Positions 25,971 to 35,471 are shown, numbered from the stretch's first letter. The stretch: 64,000 bases of DNA from Luteitalea sp. (GCA_009377495.1 WHTZ01000001.1:178625-242624), one strand, 5' to 3'. Notes: generated from the sequence alone by a model not told the origin. A program made the numbers and translations.

Positions 25971-26004
25971 ATCCGATATTTCTCACCACAGCTCTGACGC
26001 GAGT

Positions 26005-27222
26005 ATGCGCATTCCCATGTCCTCGCCGGACATCACAGAGGCCGAAGTCGATGCGGTTCTGGATGTCCTGCGCGGCACACATCTCAGCATTGGACCTAGG
26101 ATTCGCGAGTTCGAGGAGGCCGTCGCGGCCCTGGTCGGCGTACGCGAGGCCGTCGGGGTGGCGAGCGGCACGGTCGGTCTTCACCTGGGCATCCTGGCCG
26201 CCGGCGTCCGAGACGACGACATCGTCATCACCTCGCCGTTCTCATTTGTCGCCTCCGCGAACGTGGCGCTGTACGAGCGTGCCATCCCCGTGTTCGTCGA
26301 TGTGGATCAACGGACCGGTAACGTCGACCCTTCGCTGGTTGCGCAGGCAGTCAGCGACCTGCAGCACGGCGGAAGTGCAGCCGACCGATGGCTTCCGCCC
26401 TGCCTGCAACGCAACGCTCGGCCGCGGGGGCGCGTCAGGGCATTGCTTCCGGTCCACGTGTTCGGCCAGCCTTGCGACATGGATCCGCTGCTCGAGACCG
26501 CGCAGACGTTTGACCTCTACGTGATCGAGGACGCGTGCGAGGCCATTGGCGCCGAATACAAAGGCCGTAAGGCTGGTGGCTTGGGCGACGCAGGAGTCTT
26601 TGCCTTCTACCCCAACAAGCAGATGACCACCGGGGAAGGCGGCATGATTGTCACCCGGCGCGATGAGTGGTCTGCGCTCCTTGCGTCGCTCCGCAACCAG
26701 GGTCGTGACATCTTCGATGGCTGGCTCACGCACTCACGGCTGGGTTTCAACTACCGGCTGGACGAGATGAGCGCAGCGCTCGGCGTGGCACAACTGCGCC
26801 GGCTCGACGAGCTCCTCGAGAAGCGGGCGCGGGTTGCCGGCTGGTACAACGACGCCCTTAGTGACGAGTCGCTCCTCCAGTTACCGGTTCTTGCGTCCAC
26901 GACCACGCGGATGTCGTGGTTCGTTTATGTCGTGCGCGTGGCTTCGCCGGGTGACAGAGACCGGCTCATCCTCCAGCTTGAGCGTCAAGGCATTCCGGCA
27001 CGGCCGTACTTCTCGCCAATCCATCTTCAACCGTTCTACCGAGAGCGCTTTGGCTATCAGGATGGGCAATACCCAGTTACCGAAGACCTCGGCAGACGCT
27101 CGCTGGCCCTACCGTTCTCGAGTGTTATGACCGAAAGTCAGGTAGATGAGGTGTGCCGTGCCGTGCGACGCGCGCTGCGCGAGACCGTTCAAACTGAAAC
27201 GCTGGTGGCCCCCCAACGTTAG
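26005..27222 (+). CDS. DegT/DnrJ/EryC1 family aminotransferase
   Basis: The protein has 405 residues. It is a PLP-dependent sugar aminotransferase that typically acts on a nucleotide-linked 4-keto or 3-keto sugar. The Schiff-base Lys is in FYPNKQMTTGEGG (about residue 206). Other family blocks are EEAVAALVGVREAVGVASGT, IEDACEAIGAEYKGRKAGG and GFNYRLDEMSAALGVAQL. I chose MRIPMSSPDI as start; the longer frame reads through the palindromic repeat. With the next gene it could make a 4-amino-4,6-dideoxy sugar, as PglE and PglF do. Confidence 0.92.
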   Translation: MRIPMSSPDITEAEVDAVLDVLRGTHLSIGPRIREFEEAVAALVGVREAVGVASGTVGLHLGILAAGVRDDDIVITSPFSFVASANVALYERAIPVFVDVDQRTGNVDPSLVAQAVSDLQHGGSAADRWLPPCLQRNARPRGRVRALLPVHVFGQPCDMDPLLETAQTFDLYVIEDACEAIGAEYKGRKAGGLGDAGVFAFYPNKQMTTGEGGMIVTRRDEWSALLASLRNQGRDIFDGWLTHSRLGFNYRLDEMSAALGVAQLRRLDELLEKRARVAGWYNDALSDESLLQLPVLASTTTRMSWFVYVVRVASPGDRDRLILQLERQGIPARPYFSPIHLQPFYRERFGYQDGQYPVTEDLGRRSLALPFSSVMTESQVDEVCRAVRRALRETVQTETLVAPQR

Positions 27223-27255
27223 CATCTATTCGACATCCTTCGGGCTCCTTCCCCA

Positions 27256-29121
27256 ATGCGCCCATTCGTTCGTATCCTGCATCGACCACTATCGGTCCTG
27301 TTGCATCTCGGCGCGATCGTGCTCGCGAACTACGCCGCTTTCTGGCTGAGGTTCGACGGCGCGATCCCTGAGGTGTACTACGGCTACTGGATTCGTTTTC
27401 TGCCCTATCTGATCGCGATTCGCGCCTTCGTCTTCGTGCCGATGCGAATGTTCGAGGGCCTTTGGCGGTACACGAGCCTGTGGGACCTGCGGAATATCAT
27501 CCTGGCCGTCGCATCGAGCAGTGTGCTGTTCTACCTCCTGGTGCACCAGGTGATGGCCGTCAGGGCGTATCCGCGGTCGATCTTCTTGCTCGACATGCTG
27601 CTGCTGGTCTGCATTATGACCGGCATGCGGCTGAGCCGTCGTGTGTACCGAGAGCTCCGGTACGTGCCGAAGGAACACCGGGTCTTGATCTACGGCGCGG
27701 GCGACGCAGGCGAGCTGCTCGTCCGAGACATGCGCCACGATCCGGCTTACCCGTATGAGCCCGTAGCGTTCGTGGACGATGACCCCGCCAAGCGTGGCGA
27801 AAGCATCCACGGCATCCCGGTGCTGGGCCGGCGTGGCGATCTCGAAGAGATCGTTGCAGCATGTCGTCCCGATGAGGTGATCATTGCGATTCCACGCGCT
27901 GATCCGCGCACCATCCGGAGCCTCGTACGGGCGCTCGAGCCCTTCAAGCTGCCGATCAAGACGCTCCCTCGCATGCGCGATATCGTGGACGGCCGCGTCC
28001 AAGTGAGCCACATCCGTAACCTGGTTGTCGAGGACCTCCTTTCGCGAGCTCCCGTGGGCCTCGATGCGCGTCGCGTGCACCACTTTCTGGCGACAAAGCG
28101 CGTGTTGGTCACCGGCGCGGGTGGCTCCATCGGCTCCGAGCTGTGCCGCCAAATCGTTGCAGCCGGGCCAAGAGAGATCGTCCTGCTCGAGCGCTACGAG
28201 AACAGCCTTCACGCCATTTACAGCGAGCTCGCCGAGACCACATCAACCGTACGGTTGATCCCCGCTCTCGCCGATATTACCGACGCACCACGGCTCGGGC
28301 ACGTGTTCTCCGATCATCGTCCCCACATTGTGTTTCATGCGGCGGCGCACAAGCACGTACCGCTGATGGAGGACAATCCGTGTGAGGCGGTGAAGAACAA
28401 CGTGCGCGGCACGCGCTTGGTCGTCGAGTCTGCTCTGCGCTGGGGCGTGGAGCGCTTCGTGCTGATCTCCACCGACAAGGCCGTCAAGCCGAGTAGCGTT
28501 ATGGGCGCCACCAAGCGCGTAGCCGAAATGATTGTCCAGGCAACCCAATCGGGCACAGCGAGGCGATTCGTCACGGTGCGCTTCGGGAACGTCCTGGCGA
28601 GCAATGGTAGTGTTGTCCCTCGCTTTCTCGCGCAAATCAAGGCTGGCGGCCCAGTAACCGTCACCCATCCGGACATGCGCCGCTATTTCATGCTCATTCC
28701 GGAGGCCGTGCAGCTCGTCCTCCACGCCGCCGCGCTGGAGGCTGGCTCGATTTACGTGCTCGATATGGGGGAACAGATCAAGGTGGCGGACATGGCGCGA
28801 GACCTCATCCGGCTCGCGGGCTTCGTGCCAGATGAGGACATCCAAATAGTGTACACGGGCATCCGGGCGGGCGAAAAGCTCGAAGAAGAGCTGGTCGGGC
28901 CGGACGAGGTGGCGGAGACCTGTGAGGTGGGCAGTATCCACCGTGTCCGCTCGGGTCTGGGCATCAGAGCAGCTCGCTTGAACGGCGAGATCACACACCT
29001 CGAGCAACTCGCGCTCGAGGGTGACGCGCCAAGCGTGCTCGAAAACCTTCGTCTTCTGGTACCGTCGTTTACACCGACCGGCGACACGACGGAACCTGCC
29101 GGGAGTGGTTTGATCGCATGA
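27256..29121 (+). CDS. Nucleotide-sugar 4,6-dehydratase, membrane type (CapD/PglF-like)
   Basis: The protein has 621 residues. Four N-terminal membrane segments (residues about 10-125) precede a CoA-binding-like Rossmann domain (LIYGAGDAGELLVRDM, about 145). The catalytic extended SDR domain follows (VLVTGAGGSIGSELCRQI, about 285). The active-site Tyr of ordinary SDRs is replaced by Met in SSVMGATKRVAEM, as usual in this family. The product is a UDP-4-keto-6-deoxy sugar, the substrate of the adjacent aminotransferase. The stop overlaps the next start by ATGA. Confidence 0.94.
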   Translation: MRPFVRILHRPLSVLLHLGAIVLANYAAFWLRFDGAIPEVYYGYWIRFLPYLIAIRAFVFVPMRMFEGLWRYTSLWDLRNIILAVASSSVLFYLLVHQVMAVRAYPRSIFLLDMLLLVCIMTGMRLSRRVYRELRYVPKEHRVLIYGAGDAGELLVRDMRHDPAYPYEPVAFVDDDPAKRGESIHGIPVLGRRGDLEEIVAACRPDEVIIAIPRADPRTIRSLVRALEPFKLPIKTLPRMRDIVDGRVQVSHIRNLVVEDLLSRAPVGLDARRVHHFLATKRVLVTGAGGSIGSELCRQIVAAGPREIVLLERYENSLHAIYSELAETTSTVRLIPALADITDAPRLGHVFSDHRPHIVFHAAAHKHVPLMEDNPCEAVKNNVRGTRLVVESALRWGVERFVLISTDKAVKPSSVMGATKRVAEMIVQATQSGTARRFVTVRFGNVLASNGSVVPRFLAQIKAGGPVTVTHPDMRRYFMLIPEAVQLVLHAAALEAGSIYVLDMGEQIKVADMARDLIRLAGFVPDEDIQIVYTGIRAGEKLEEELVGPDEVAETCEVGSIHRVRSGLGIRAARLNGEITHLEQLALEGDAPSVLENLRLLVPSFTPTGDTTEPAGSGLIA

Positions 29122-30569
29122 ACAGTCTCGGCGAGCGACCGGGCATCAACACCGCCTGGCTGGTGGCACTTGTGCTCACCCTAGCGTGGGGAGCGCTGGC
29201 CTTCGGCGCCGTCTACCCGTGGGCGTATCGTCCCCTCCTGCTTGCCACGGCTGTGTGTGGCTTCTGGGGGCTCCTCCAAGCGGGTGGGCGGATTCAGTGG
29301 AAGCTCGCGGCGGGACTGGTCGCTGTGTTCGTTGCTATTCTCCTGCAGCTCCTGCCGCTGCGCTGGCAACTGCTCGAGGCGGTCAGCCCGGCCGCACAGG
29401 CTGTGTTGATGCAGTACGACCTCACCTACCGTCTTAGCGTGATGAGCGGTGCGGAAGTGTATCATTCGCTCAGCGTTCATCCCGACCAGACCGAGATGGC
29501 GCTCAGCTTTCTAGTCGGTTTGGGGTTGCTCGTGCTCGGGACGGCTAGTGGGCTTTCGCGCTCGGGACTCCGACGGCTTGTCGTGAGTGTCGCTGTACTG
29601 GGTGCTGCGCTGGCAGTCATCGGCATCGTCCAAAAGGCGGTGTACACGGGAAGGATTTACGGTTTTTGGATGCCGCTCGAAGGCAGAAATCCGTTCGGCC
29701 CATTTGTCAATCGGAACCACTTCGCCGGATGGATGCTGATGGCGCTGCCGCTGACGATGGGTCACTTGCTTGGGTTGCTGAGCCACACACTACCGCGACA
29801 CAGGTTGAGCCTGCGTGAGCGCTTCGTCTGGCTCTCGACGCCCGGCGGCAGTAAGTTGGTCCTCGTCAGCTTTGCCGTTGTGGCGATGGGCCTGTCGCTC
29901 GTGCTAACACTGTCGCGGTCCGGCGTTGGGGCGTTCGCCCTTGCGCTTGTCGTGACGATGGCCATGATCGCGCGCGGACGGCCATCCCAAACCCGGCGGC
30001 CTGTTCGGCTGGCGTATGTGGCCGGACTCGTCGCTACCATCGTGAGCTGGGCGGGAATCGATGGAGTCGCTGCCCGGTTTGCCCAGACCGACAGCGCGTC
30101 TATTAGTGGTCGCGTCGAGATTTGGCGTGATACGCTGTCGATGCTGCGCGACTTTCTCTGGACCGGCACTGGTCTGGGGACGTTCAGTACGGCGAACCTC
30201 TTCTACCAGCAGGCCATACCCGACAAGTATGTCAGCGCCGTCCACAACGACTGGCTGCAGCTCGCCGCCGAAGGCGGCGTGCTCGTCGGGCTCCCCATCC
30301 TCGTACTCCTTGTGATGCTGGTCCGTGAGATGCGATTGCGATTTGCGGAGCATGCGAGGCGGGGCGACTTCGGCGTCACCTACTGGACCCGCGTGGGCGC
30401 GGTCACGGGCCTCCTCGCCATTGGTGTCCAGGAAGTCGTCGAATTCAGCCTCCAGATGCCCGGCAACGCGGTGTTGTTCGCGGTCCTGTGCGCGATTGCT
30501 GTGGCACCGGCCGGCATGCGGCGGCGATCATCAGCCTCCTTGTCATCGACATCGTCATCGGTTGGATGA
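29118..30569 (+). CDS. O-antigen ligase / polymerase-like membrane protein (Wzy_C)
   Basis: The protein has 483 residues with about ten to twelve membrane segments. The large periplasmic-loop motif GRNPFGPFVNRNHFAGWMLM and the later SISGRVEIWRDTLSMLRDFLWTGTGLGTF are typical of the O-antigen ligase/Wzy_C family. So is the YVSAVHNDWLQLAAEGG block. It probably polymerises or ligates the lipid-linked repeat units at the periplasmic face. A second, unrelated polymerase-like protein is at 37613-39208, so which one is Wzy is open. The C-terminus reappears as a relic near 40.35 kb. Confidence 0.88.
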   Translation: MNSLGERPGINTAWLVALVLTLAWGALAFGAVYPWAYRPLLLATAVCGFWGLLQAGGRIQWKLAAGLVAVFVAILLQLLPLRWQLLEAVSPAAQAVLMQYDLTYRLSVMSGAEVYHSLSVHPDQTEMALSFLVGLGLLVLGTASGLSRSGLRRLVVSVAVLGAALAVIGIVQKAVYTGRIYGFWMPLEGRNPFGPFVNRNHFAGWMLMALPLTMGHLLGLLSHTLPRHRLSLRERFVWLSTPGGSKLVLVSFAVVAMGLSLVLTLSRSGVGAFALALVVTMAMIARGRPSQTRRPVRLAYVAGLVATIVSWAGIDGVAARFAQTDSASISGRVEIWRDTLSMLRDFLWTGTGLGTFSTANLFYQQAIPDKYVSAVHNDWLQLAAEGGVLVGLPILVLLVMLVREMRLRFAEHARRGDFGVTYWTRVGAVTGLLAIGVQEVVEFSLQMPGNAVLFAVLCAIAVAPAGMRRRSSASLSSTSSSVG

Positions 30570-30576
30570 AAGCCAC

Positions 30577-31263
30577 ATGTCTCTGCGTGTCGCCTTTGAC
30601 CTCGATGGAACGCTCGCCGATATGGACTCGGCAGTGGTCCGCATCGCGCGCGAGCTGTTCGATCCGACAGTCGCGGCGACGGACTCGAGTAACGGAAACG
30701 CAGATCAGGCAGGCGGCACAGTCGTCTCTCTCGAGGCGCTCGACCTTAGCGCTCACCAACAGGCCACGCTCTGGTCCTACATTGAGCAGCGTGACAACTT
30801 CTGGACGTCATTGGCGGAAATCGAATCTGGCATTGTCACACGCGTCGCAGAAGCCGCCCGCGCTCGCCGTTGGGAGGTTATCTTTATCACGACCCGCCCC
30901 CCGACCGCCGGTGACACCACGCAGATTCAGACGCAGCGTTGGCTCGAGGCACATGGCTTTGCGCGCCCGAGCGTCTTCGTGGTAACCGGCTCACGCGGCA
31001 AGGTCGCCGAAGCCCTCACACTCGACGCGGTCGTCGATGATCATCTCGAAAAGGCTGTGGATGTGGCTGTCGAGTCACAGGCCAAGGCAATCTTGGTGTG
31101 GAACGGCGACCCTGGAGCCGTACCCGCATCCGCAGCACGACTCGGCGTCAAGGTCGTGGCCTCGATATGGGATGCGCTCGCGATGCTGGAGTGCCTCGAC
31201 GACCTCAGAAGCGAACCGGGCGTACTGCAATCGATCAAGCGCATGCTGACACTCAGAGCATGA
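30577..31263 (+). CDS. HAD-superfamily hydrolase
   Basis: The protein has 228 residues. The nucleophile motif is VAFDLDGTLADMDSA, with motif II IFITTRPPTAG and motif III region DAVVDDHLEKAVDVA. The build resembles 5'-deoxynucleotidase-like or phosphosugar phosphatases, with a helical cap formed by residues about 20-90. It starts 7 nt after the polymerase-like gene and ends with an ATGA overlap into the ABC transporter gene. The substrate is unknown; a phosphatase step on a sugar precursor would fit. An internally deleted copy lies at 40466-40555. Confidence 0.82.
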   Translation: MSLRVAFDLDGTLADMDSAVVRIARELFDPTVAATDSSNGNADQAGGTVVSLEALDLSAHQQATLWSYIEQRDNFWTSLAEIESGIVTRVAEAARARRWEVIFITTRPPTAGDTTQIQTQRWLEAHGFARPSVFVVTGSRGKVAEALTLDAVVDDHLEKAVDVAVESQAKAILVWNGDPGAVPASAARLGVKVVASIWDALAMLECLDDLRSEPGVLQSIKRMLTLRA

Positions 31264-33065
31264 CCCTTCGGGATCCATCTGTGACGTCTCCCGAGCGACC
31301 GGCGAGCACGGGCTCGGCAGGCGTGGTTCGCCTGAGCAAGAATGCCCTGGGCGCGATAGGACCACGACGCGGCGGCCTCGTGCTGCTGTCCCTGCTCTCG
31401 TTACTTACGGGGCTACTCGAGACCACCCTCCTCTACTTTGTGGCTCGCATGGCCGTGTCAGTCGCGGACCCCACGAGCCGCATTGACATCCAGCTAGGCC
31501 CGCTACGGTTTGTGACCCTGTCACCGGGTGAAGTCACGAGCATCGCCGGACTCGTGCTGCTTGTGCTCTTGCTTCTTGCTTGGCCTAGCGCGACTCTCGC
31601 TGGTCGGCTGAGCGCTGCCACCCTACTCCGCGCGCGCACTCGTATCGTGAGCGCCTATCTGGACTCCCCTTGGGCGTGTCGCGCCAGCGACCCTGAAGGT
31701 CGCATACAGGAGATCGCTGGTCACCACTGCCGTCAAGTCGAGATCCTCGTCCAGCAGTTCACGTTCATCGTGACCGCAGGCTTCGCCATCCTGGTCATTG
31801 GGCTGGGTGCTGTGCTAGTGGCACCGCTACTTGCGCTCGTTTCTTTGGCGTGCCTCATGGGCCTCGCGGCACTACTCCGCCCGCTGTCCCGCCAAGTTCG
31901 GAAGCGGGCTGCCAAGTCGACGGCCGTTGACCTCTCTTTTACCTCGCGTGTTGCACAACTGGCGCGGCTCAGCCAAGAAGTTGCCGCCTTTGACGTTCCG
32001 AAGCCGGTGGCTGCCGAGCTGGCCAGTCACAGCGCCGAAGTGGCACATGCGCTGAGCCGGCTCCGGCTTTTCGGCCGACTTGTTCCGTCCCTATTTCAAT
32101 ATCTTGCTATCGGATTCGTGCTGGCGATGATCGTGGTGGTAACCAACCTCAATCCCACAAGTGTGGCCAGTGTGGGGGCTACTACGCTGCTCCTAATTCG
32201 AGCGCTCGCCTATGGACGGTTGATTCAGAGTGCAACCCACATGGGCAACGAGTTGTCTCCATATGCGGAGGCGTTGGAGTCCGAGATAGCGCGTCTGCGG
32301 AGCAATACTCGAGACCGCAGGGGCGTATCGATCTCGAGCTTCCGCCGCCTTGAACTTAGATCAGTCACCTTTGAATACGTTCCCGGAAAACCAGTTCTTC
32401 GCGATGTGAACGTCACGATCGGCGATCGGGACGTCATCGGGGTCGTCGGCCGGTCGGGGGGTGGGAAGACCACGCTGATCCAGCTCTTGATAGGACTGCA
32501 TGTGCCTACCTCTGGAAACATCGTCGTGTCCGGCCAAAGCGGGGGACGAGATGTCTCGGACGTCAGTTTGCAACAGGTCGCGCCCGCGGACTGGGCGAAG
32601 ATGGCCGCATTCGTTCCGCAGGAAAATAAGCTAATCCGTGCTTCGGTGGCGGGCAACATCCGCTTCTACCGGGCCGGCATTACCTCTGAGGACATTGAGC
32701 GCGCGGCGAAGCTGGCGAATCTCCATGATGAAATCATGGAGTTGCTTCACGGGTATGAGACGGAGGTCGGTCCCGGAGCGCGTGATCTTTCGGGCGGACA
32801 GCGGCAACGCCTCGGGATCGCCCGGGCACTCGCGGGCAAGCCCAAGCTTCTCATTCTGGATGAACCGACGAGTGCGCTAGACCACAAGTCCGAGGCGTTG
32901 GTCCGGGCCAGCCTAGATCGACTTCGGGGTGAGATGGCCATCCTCATTGTGGCTCACCGTCCGGCAACCCTTGAGCTGTGCGAGCGCCGCTTCAGCGTGG
33001 AACACGGCATGCTACGCGAGCTTGTTACTCACGACCCCGCACAGCTCATCGTCCCGAATGCATAG
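31260..33065 (+). CDS. ABC transporter, fused permease and ATPase (PglK/MsbA-like)
   Basis: The protein has 601 residues: six membrane segments (about 35-340) and a nucleotide-binding domain. Walker A is GRSGGGKTTLIQLL (about 397), the signature is LSGGQRQRLGIARAL, and Walker B is LLILDEPTSALD, with an H-loop in IVAHRPATL. The full-length fused design fits exporters and lipid-linked oligosaccharide flippases. No Wzx/MurJ-like flippase is encoded in the locus, so this protein is the best candidate to move the lipid-linked repeat unit across the membrane. It lies at the end of the first exopolysaccharide operon. Confidence 0.9.
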   Translation: MTLRDPSVTSPERPASTGSAGVVRLSKNALGAIGPRRGGLVLLSLLSLLTGLLETTLLYFVARMAVSVADPTSRIDIQLGPLRFVTLSPGEVTSIAGLVLLVLLLLAWPSATLAGRLSAATLLRARTRIVSAYLDSPWACRASDPEGRIQEIAGHHCRQVEILVQQFTFIVTAGFAILVIGLGAVLVAPLLALVSLACLMGLAALLRPLSRQVRKRAAKSTAVDLSFTSRVAQLARLSQEVAAFDVPKPVAAELASHSAEVAHALSRLRLFGRLVPSLFQYLAIGFVLAMIVVVTNLNPTSVASVGATTLLLIRALAYGRLIQSATHMGNELSPYAEALESEIARLRSNTRDRRGVSISSFRRLELRSVTFEYVPGKPVLRDVNVTIGDRDVIGVVGRSGGGKTTLIQLLIGLHVPTSGNIVVSGQSGGRDVSDVSLQQVAPADWAKMAAFVPQENKLIRASVAGNIRFYRAGITSEDIERAAKLANLHDEIMELLHGYETEVGPGARDLSGGQRQRLGIARALAGKPKLLILDEPTSALDHKSEALVRASLDRLRGEMAILIVAHRPATLELCERRFSVEHGMLRELVTHDPAQLIVPNA

Positions 33066-33092
33066 CGTCAGGATGCCTGAAGGTCGTGCTCC

Positions 33093-33971
33093 TCATCCAC
33101 TCTCTGGTGCAGATTCGTCGGCCCATAGGTCGGTCGAACGGCAGGCAACCAAGGGAAAGCGCGCGGGATCGGGAAAGTCGCCGTACCGGACGTGGGCAGG
33201 AATCTCCACCAAAGTCGACCAAATTCGTTGCTTCAGGTGGAACAGTCGCCGCGCGCGCGTTGGCCGTGCTTCGCGCAACAACTTCGCGGCGCTATCCCCG
33301 AGGTGCCATTCCCCCCACTGTGCGCGCGCCCGCTCCCAGAGCTCCAGGTCACGGGTGTTTGCCGCCTCGACGAGCCTTCTCTCCCGACTACCTAGGTCGG
33401 CCCACTCCACCCGCGATCGCACCGCGTTTGTACGACCGAGAGACGTGAGGAGCGGGAGGCCATAGTGCTGCACGAGGGCTTCCATGAATCGGCCGAGGCC
33501 CTCGTCGAAGCCCACCGCGTCAAAGGCTTGCAGTCGCCGCCACGCTTCCTCTGTCGACCGGTAGCCCGCCAGTCGCACCACCTGCCAATCCCAGGTCCGC
33601 CGGTCGCGTGCGAAATCCTCGAGCGACCAAGCGCAGCGTGCGGACTCCCGCTGATATTGGAAATGCGACAGGTACCGATCGAGTGGAAAGCGCAAGATCG
33701 TCATCCAACTCGGATAACAGGGAACTGACGCTACAAGCCACGGCCGCAGAGTATGACCGCCGAGGCCGTGTAAGCCAGGCGTCCTGAGAAGAGCGCGGAA
33801 CTCTCGGGTGCCCATGCCGAATTCGGGCTCATTGCTGAAGATCGGGACCCACGGTCGCGCGACGTAATAGCCAGAGAGATGCGCCGCCAGGAACCGATGG
33901 ACGGCCGTCCCCGCAGATCGCTCGATGTGCAGAAACAAGAGGACCGGACGATGAGCGTTAGTGTCCAGCAC
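33093..33971 (-). CDS. Sulfotransferase family 2-like protein
   Basis: The protein has 292 residues with a GTG start preceded by AAGAGAGA. The N-terminal LLFLHIERSAGTAVHRFL is the 5'-phosphosulfate loop in the form typical of family 2 carbohydrate sulfotransferases (usually HIPKTAGT). TILRFPLDRYLSHFQYQRE is the 3'-phosphate site (usually LRDPVERFLSHY). It is convergent with the ABC transporter gene and divergent from promoter module B. It would add a second sulfation activity to the locus. Confidence 0.83.
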   Translation of the reverse strand: MLDTNAHRPVLLFLHIERSAGTAVHRFLAAHLSGYYVARPWVPIFSNEPEFGMGTREFRALLRTPGLHGLGGHTLRPWLVASVPCYPSWMTILRFPLDRYLSHFQYQRESARCAWSLEDFARDRRTWDWQVVRLAGYRSTEEAWRRLQAFDAVGFDEGLGRFMEALVQHYGLPLLTSLGRTNAVRSRVEWADLGSRERRLVEAANTRDLELWERARAQWGEWHLGDSAAKLLREARPTRARRLFHLKQRIWSTLVEIPAHVRYGDFPDPARFPLVACRSTDLWADESAPESG

Positions 33972-34105
33972 GCGACATCTCTCTTGCGGGCGAGTGGCGA
34001 TGAATTACGCGCCGCGCGGCAGCACGCGCGACGGTTGGCGCCATTATCTCTGCGAACCCTGGCGTGTCAAGGGGCATCCGGGCGCTTCGTCTAGGTTAAC
34101 TCATT

Positions 34106-34154
34106 GATGAGCTCATGTTTCCGGGTTTGATTGCAGCGTATTTTGCGGCTAAAA
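34106..34154 (+). promoter_or_regulatory. Promoter module B with perfect palindrome
   Basis: The perfect palindrome ATGAGCTCAT (34106-34115) lies 10 nt before TTGATT (34126-34131). TAAAAT (34149-34154) follows after 17 nt. The sequence TTGATGAGCT before it is also identical to module A at about 10.70 kb. Transcription should start near 34161. Confidence 0.72.
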
Positions 34155-34160
34155 TCCGGG

Positions 34161-34292
34161 CACATATAGGGTATCGCCTCTACTCCTGGTACATGGTAGG
34201 AGCGGGGATGCCCTGCCAGCCTTCCGGTTCGACACCGAGATCAGCTTTCAGTCGCGGCCCGGCGGCTGTAAGTTAGGGAGCGAAGCTTTGTC
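34161..34292 (+). ncRNA. Conserved 5' leader element B, unknown family
   Basis: Homologue of leader A (10761-10894), with the same order of conserved blocks: TAGGG-ATCGC, GTAGGAGCGGGG, CCGGTTCG, CGGCTGTAAGT, AGGGAGCGAAGCTTTGTC. Divergence between the blocks with retained CTCC/GGAG complementarity suggests a structured RNA. A separate hairpin GTAGCG/CGCTAC follows at 34297-34316. The glycosyltransferase start is 62 nt downstream of the element. Together with module B it explains most of the 383-bp gap between coding regions. Confidence 0.55.
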
Positions 34293-34354
34293 GCGTGTAG
34301 CGGCCCAGTGCGCTACCGCAAAATGGTTTAGTCCAATAACCCCTATCGTCAGAC

Positions 34355-35371
34355 ATGCGGATCGCGTTCTGTGTCATCGGCGTAAACGACCATATCGTCC
34401 GTCGAACAGAGTTTTACCGTCAGGACTTTGAGCTGCTGCAGGAGCTTGGCCACGACGTTAGGTTGGTGAAGAGCCCGTTGGGCTTACGCGCCAGTGACGA
34501 TGTAGCGTTCGTCTGGTGGTGGAACTATCTCTCGGCCTGGGGCCCGGCTGCCAAGATGCTCCGTCTACCGATCGTCGTAACAGGTGTGTACAACCTTGGG
34601 GCGCAGCACGTTTCCAGGTGGAAGCGTGCGGTGAAATCGTTTGGTGCGCGCTGGGCTGATGTCAACATTTTCGTGAGCGAGCTCGAACGAAACCGAGTAT
34701 CAGCGGCGATTGGATCGGTTCGCCACCCGATGTTTGCACCGCTCGTGGTGGACACCGCTGTTTACCTGCCTGCGCCGGAGTCCGGTGTCCGGCGCCCAGG
34801 AGAGATTCTCAATATCTCTTGGCAGCGGCGGACGAACATGCAGCGCAAGATGCTGCCTGAGCTGGTGCGTGCCTTTGCATTCGTACAGCGCACCGTGCCT
34901 GAGGCGCGGCTGACACTCGCTGGTCCACCCGAGGATGGGCAGGCGGACCTCCGCGCTCTAGCCAGCGAGCTTGGCGTCGCGGACGCGGTGCGCTTTCCGG
35001 GCGAGATCGACCGAACCACGAAGGTCCGGCTGATGCAGCAGTGCGCGGTGTACGTTCAGGTCTCTCGGTTCGAGGGATTTGGTTTGGCAGTCGCCGAAGC
35101 GCTGGCGTGTGGAGCGACCGTTCTGGTAGCGGACAGGGGCGCTGTTCGTGAGGTCGTTGGCGACCAAGCCGCGTACGTGCGGGACCTGTCGGTCAGCGCG
35201 ATTGCCGACGGGATTGTGGACTGCCTGCGGGGCTTTCCCAGCCGAGAGGCGGAACAGGCACGACATCAGTACGTGCACGAACGGCTTGGCCGCGCCGTCC
35301 GAGCGAGACGCTTGCAGACGGCACTCGACCTCGCGACAAAGGTCGTGGACGCCCGCCAAGCGATTGCCTGA
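34355..35371 (+). CDS. Glycosyltransferase (GT-B, family 4-like)
   Basis: The protein has 338 residues. The N-terminal half begins MRIAFCVIGVNDHIVRRTEFY. The C-terminal half shows the nucleotide-sugar donor site: ILNISWQRRTNMQRKMLPEL, LTLAGPPEDGQADL, VQVSRFEGFGLAVAEALACG and ADRGAVREVVGDQAAYV. The EX7E-like pattern lies in the FEGFGLAVAE block. It is the first gene of the second exopolysaccharide transcription unit behind leader element B. Confidence 0.86.
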   Translation: MRIAFCVIGVNDHIVRRTEFYRQDFELLQELGHDVRLVKSPLGLRASDDVAFVWWWNYLSAWGPAAKMLRLPIVVTGVYNLGAQHVSRWKRAVKSFGARWADVNIFVSELERNRVSAAIGSVRHPMFAPLVVDTAVYLPAPESGVRRPGEILNISWQRRTNMQRKMLPELVRAFAFVQRTVPEARLTLAGPPEDGQADLRALASELGVADAVRFPGEIDRTTKVRLMQQCAVYVQVSRFEGFGLAVAEALACGATVLVADRGAVREVVGDQAAYVRDLSVSAIADGIVDCLRGFPSREAEQARHQYVHERLGRAVRARRLQTALDLATKVVDARQAIA

Positions 35372-35471
35372 ACAAAATTGAGATCGCGTCGCGCCGTGCT
35401 CTGCGCGATTGCGATTGCGGCGATGCCAGCCAGCAAATCCAGACCCTCGTCGGCGCACTGAGAGAAGCGTT

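Noticed and set aside
34297..34316. GTAGCG/CGCTAC hairpin as a terminator or attenuator of leader B
   Set aside because: The stem is only 6 bp and no T-tract follows; it may be another degenerate GTAG repeat.
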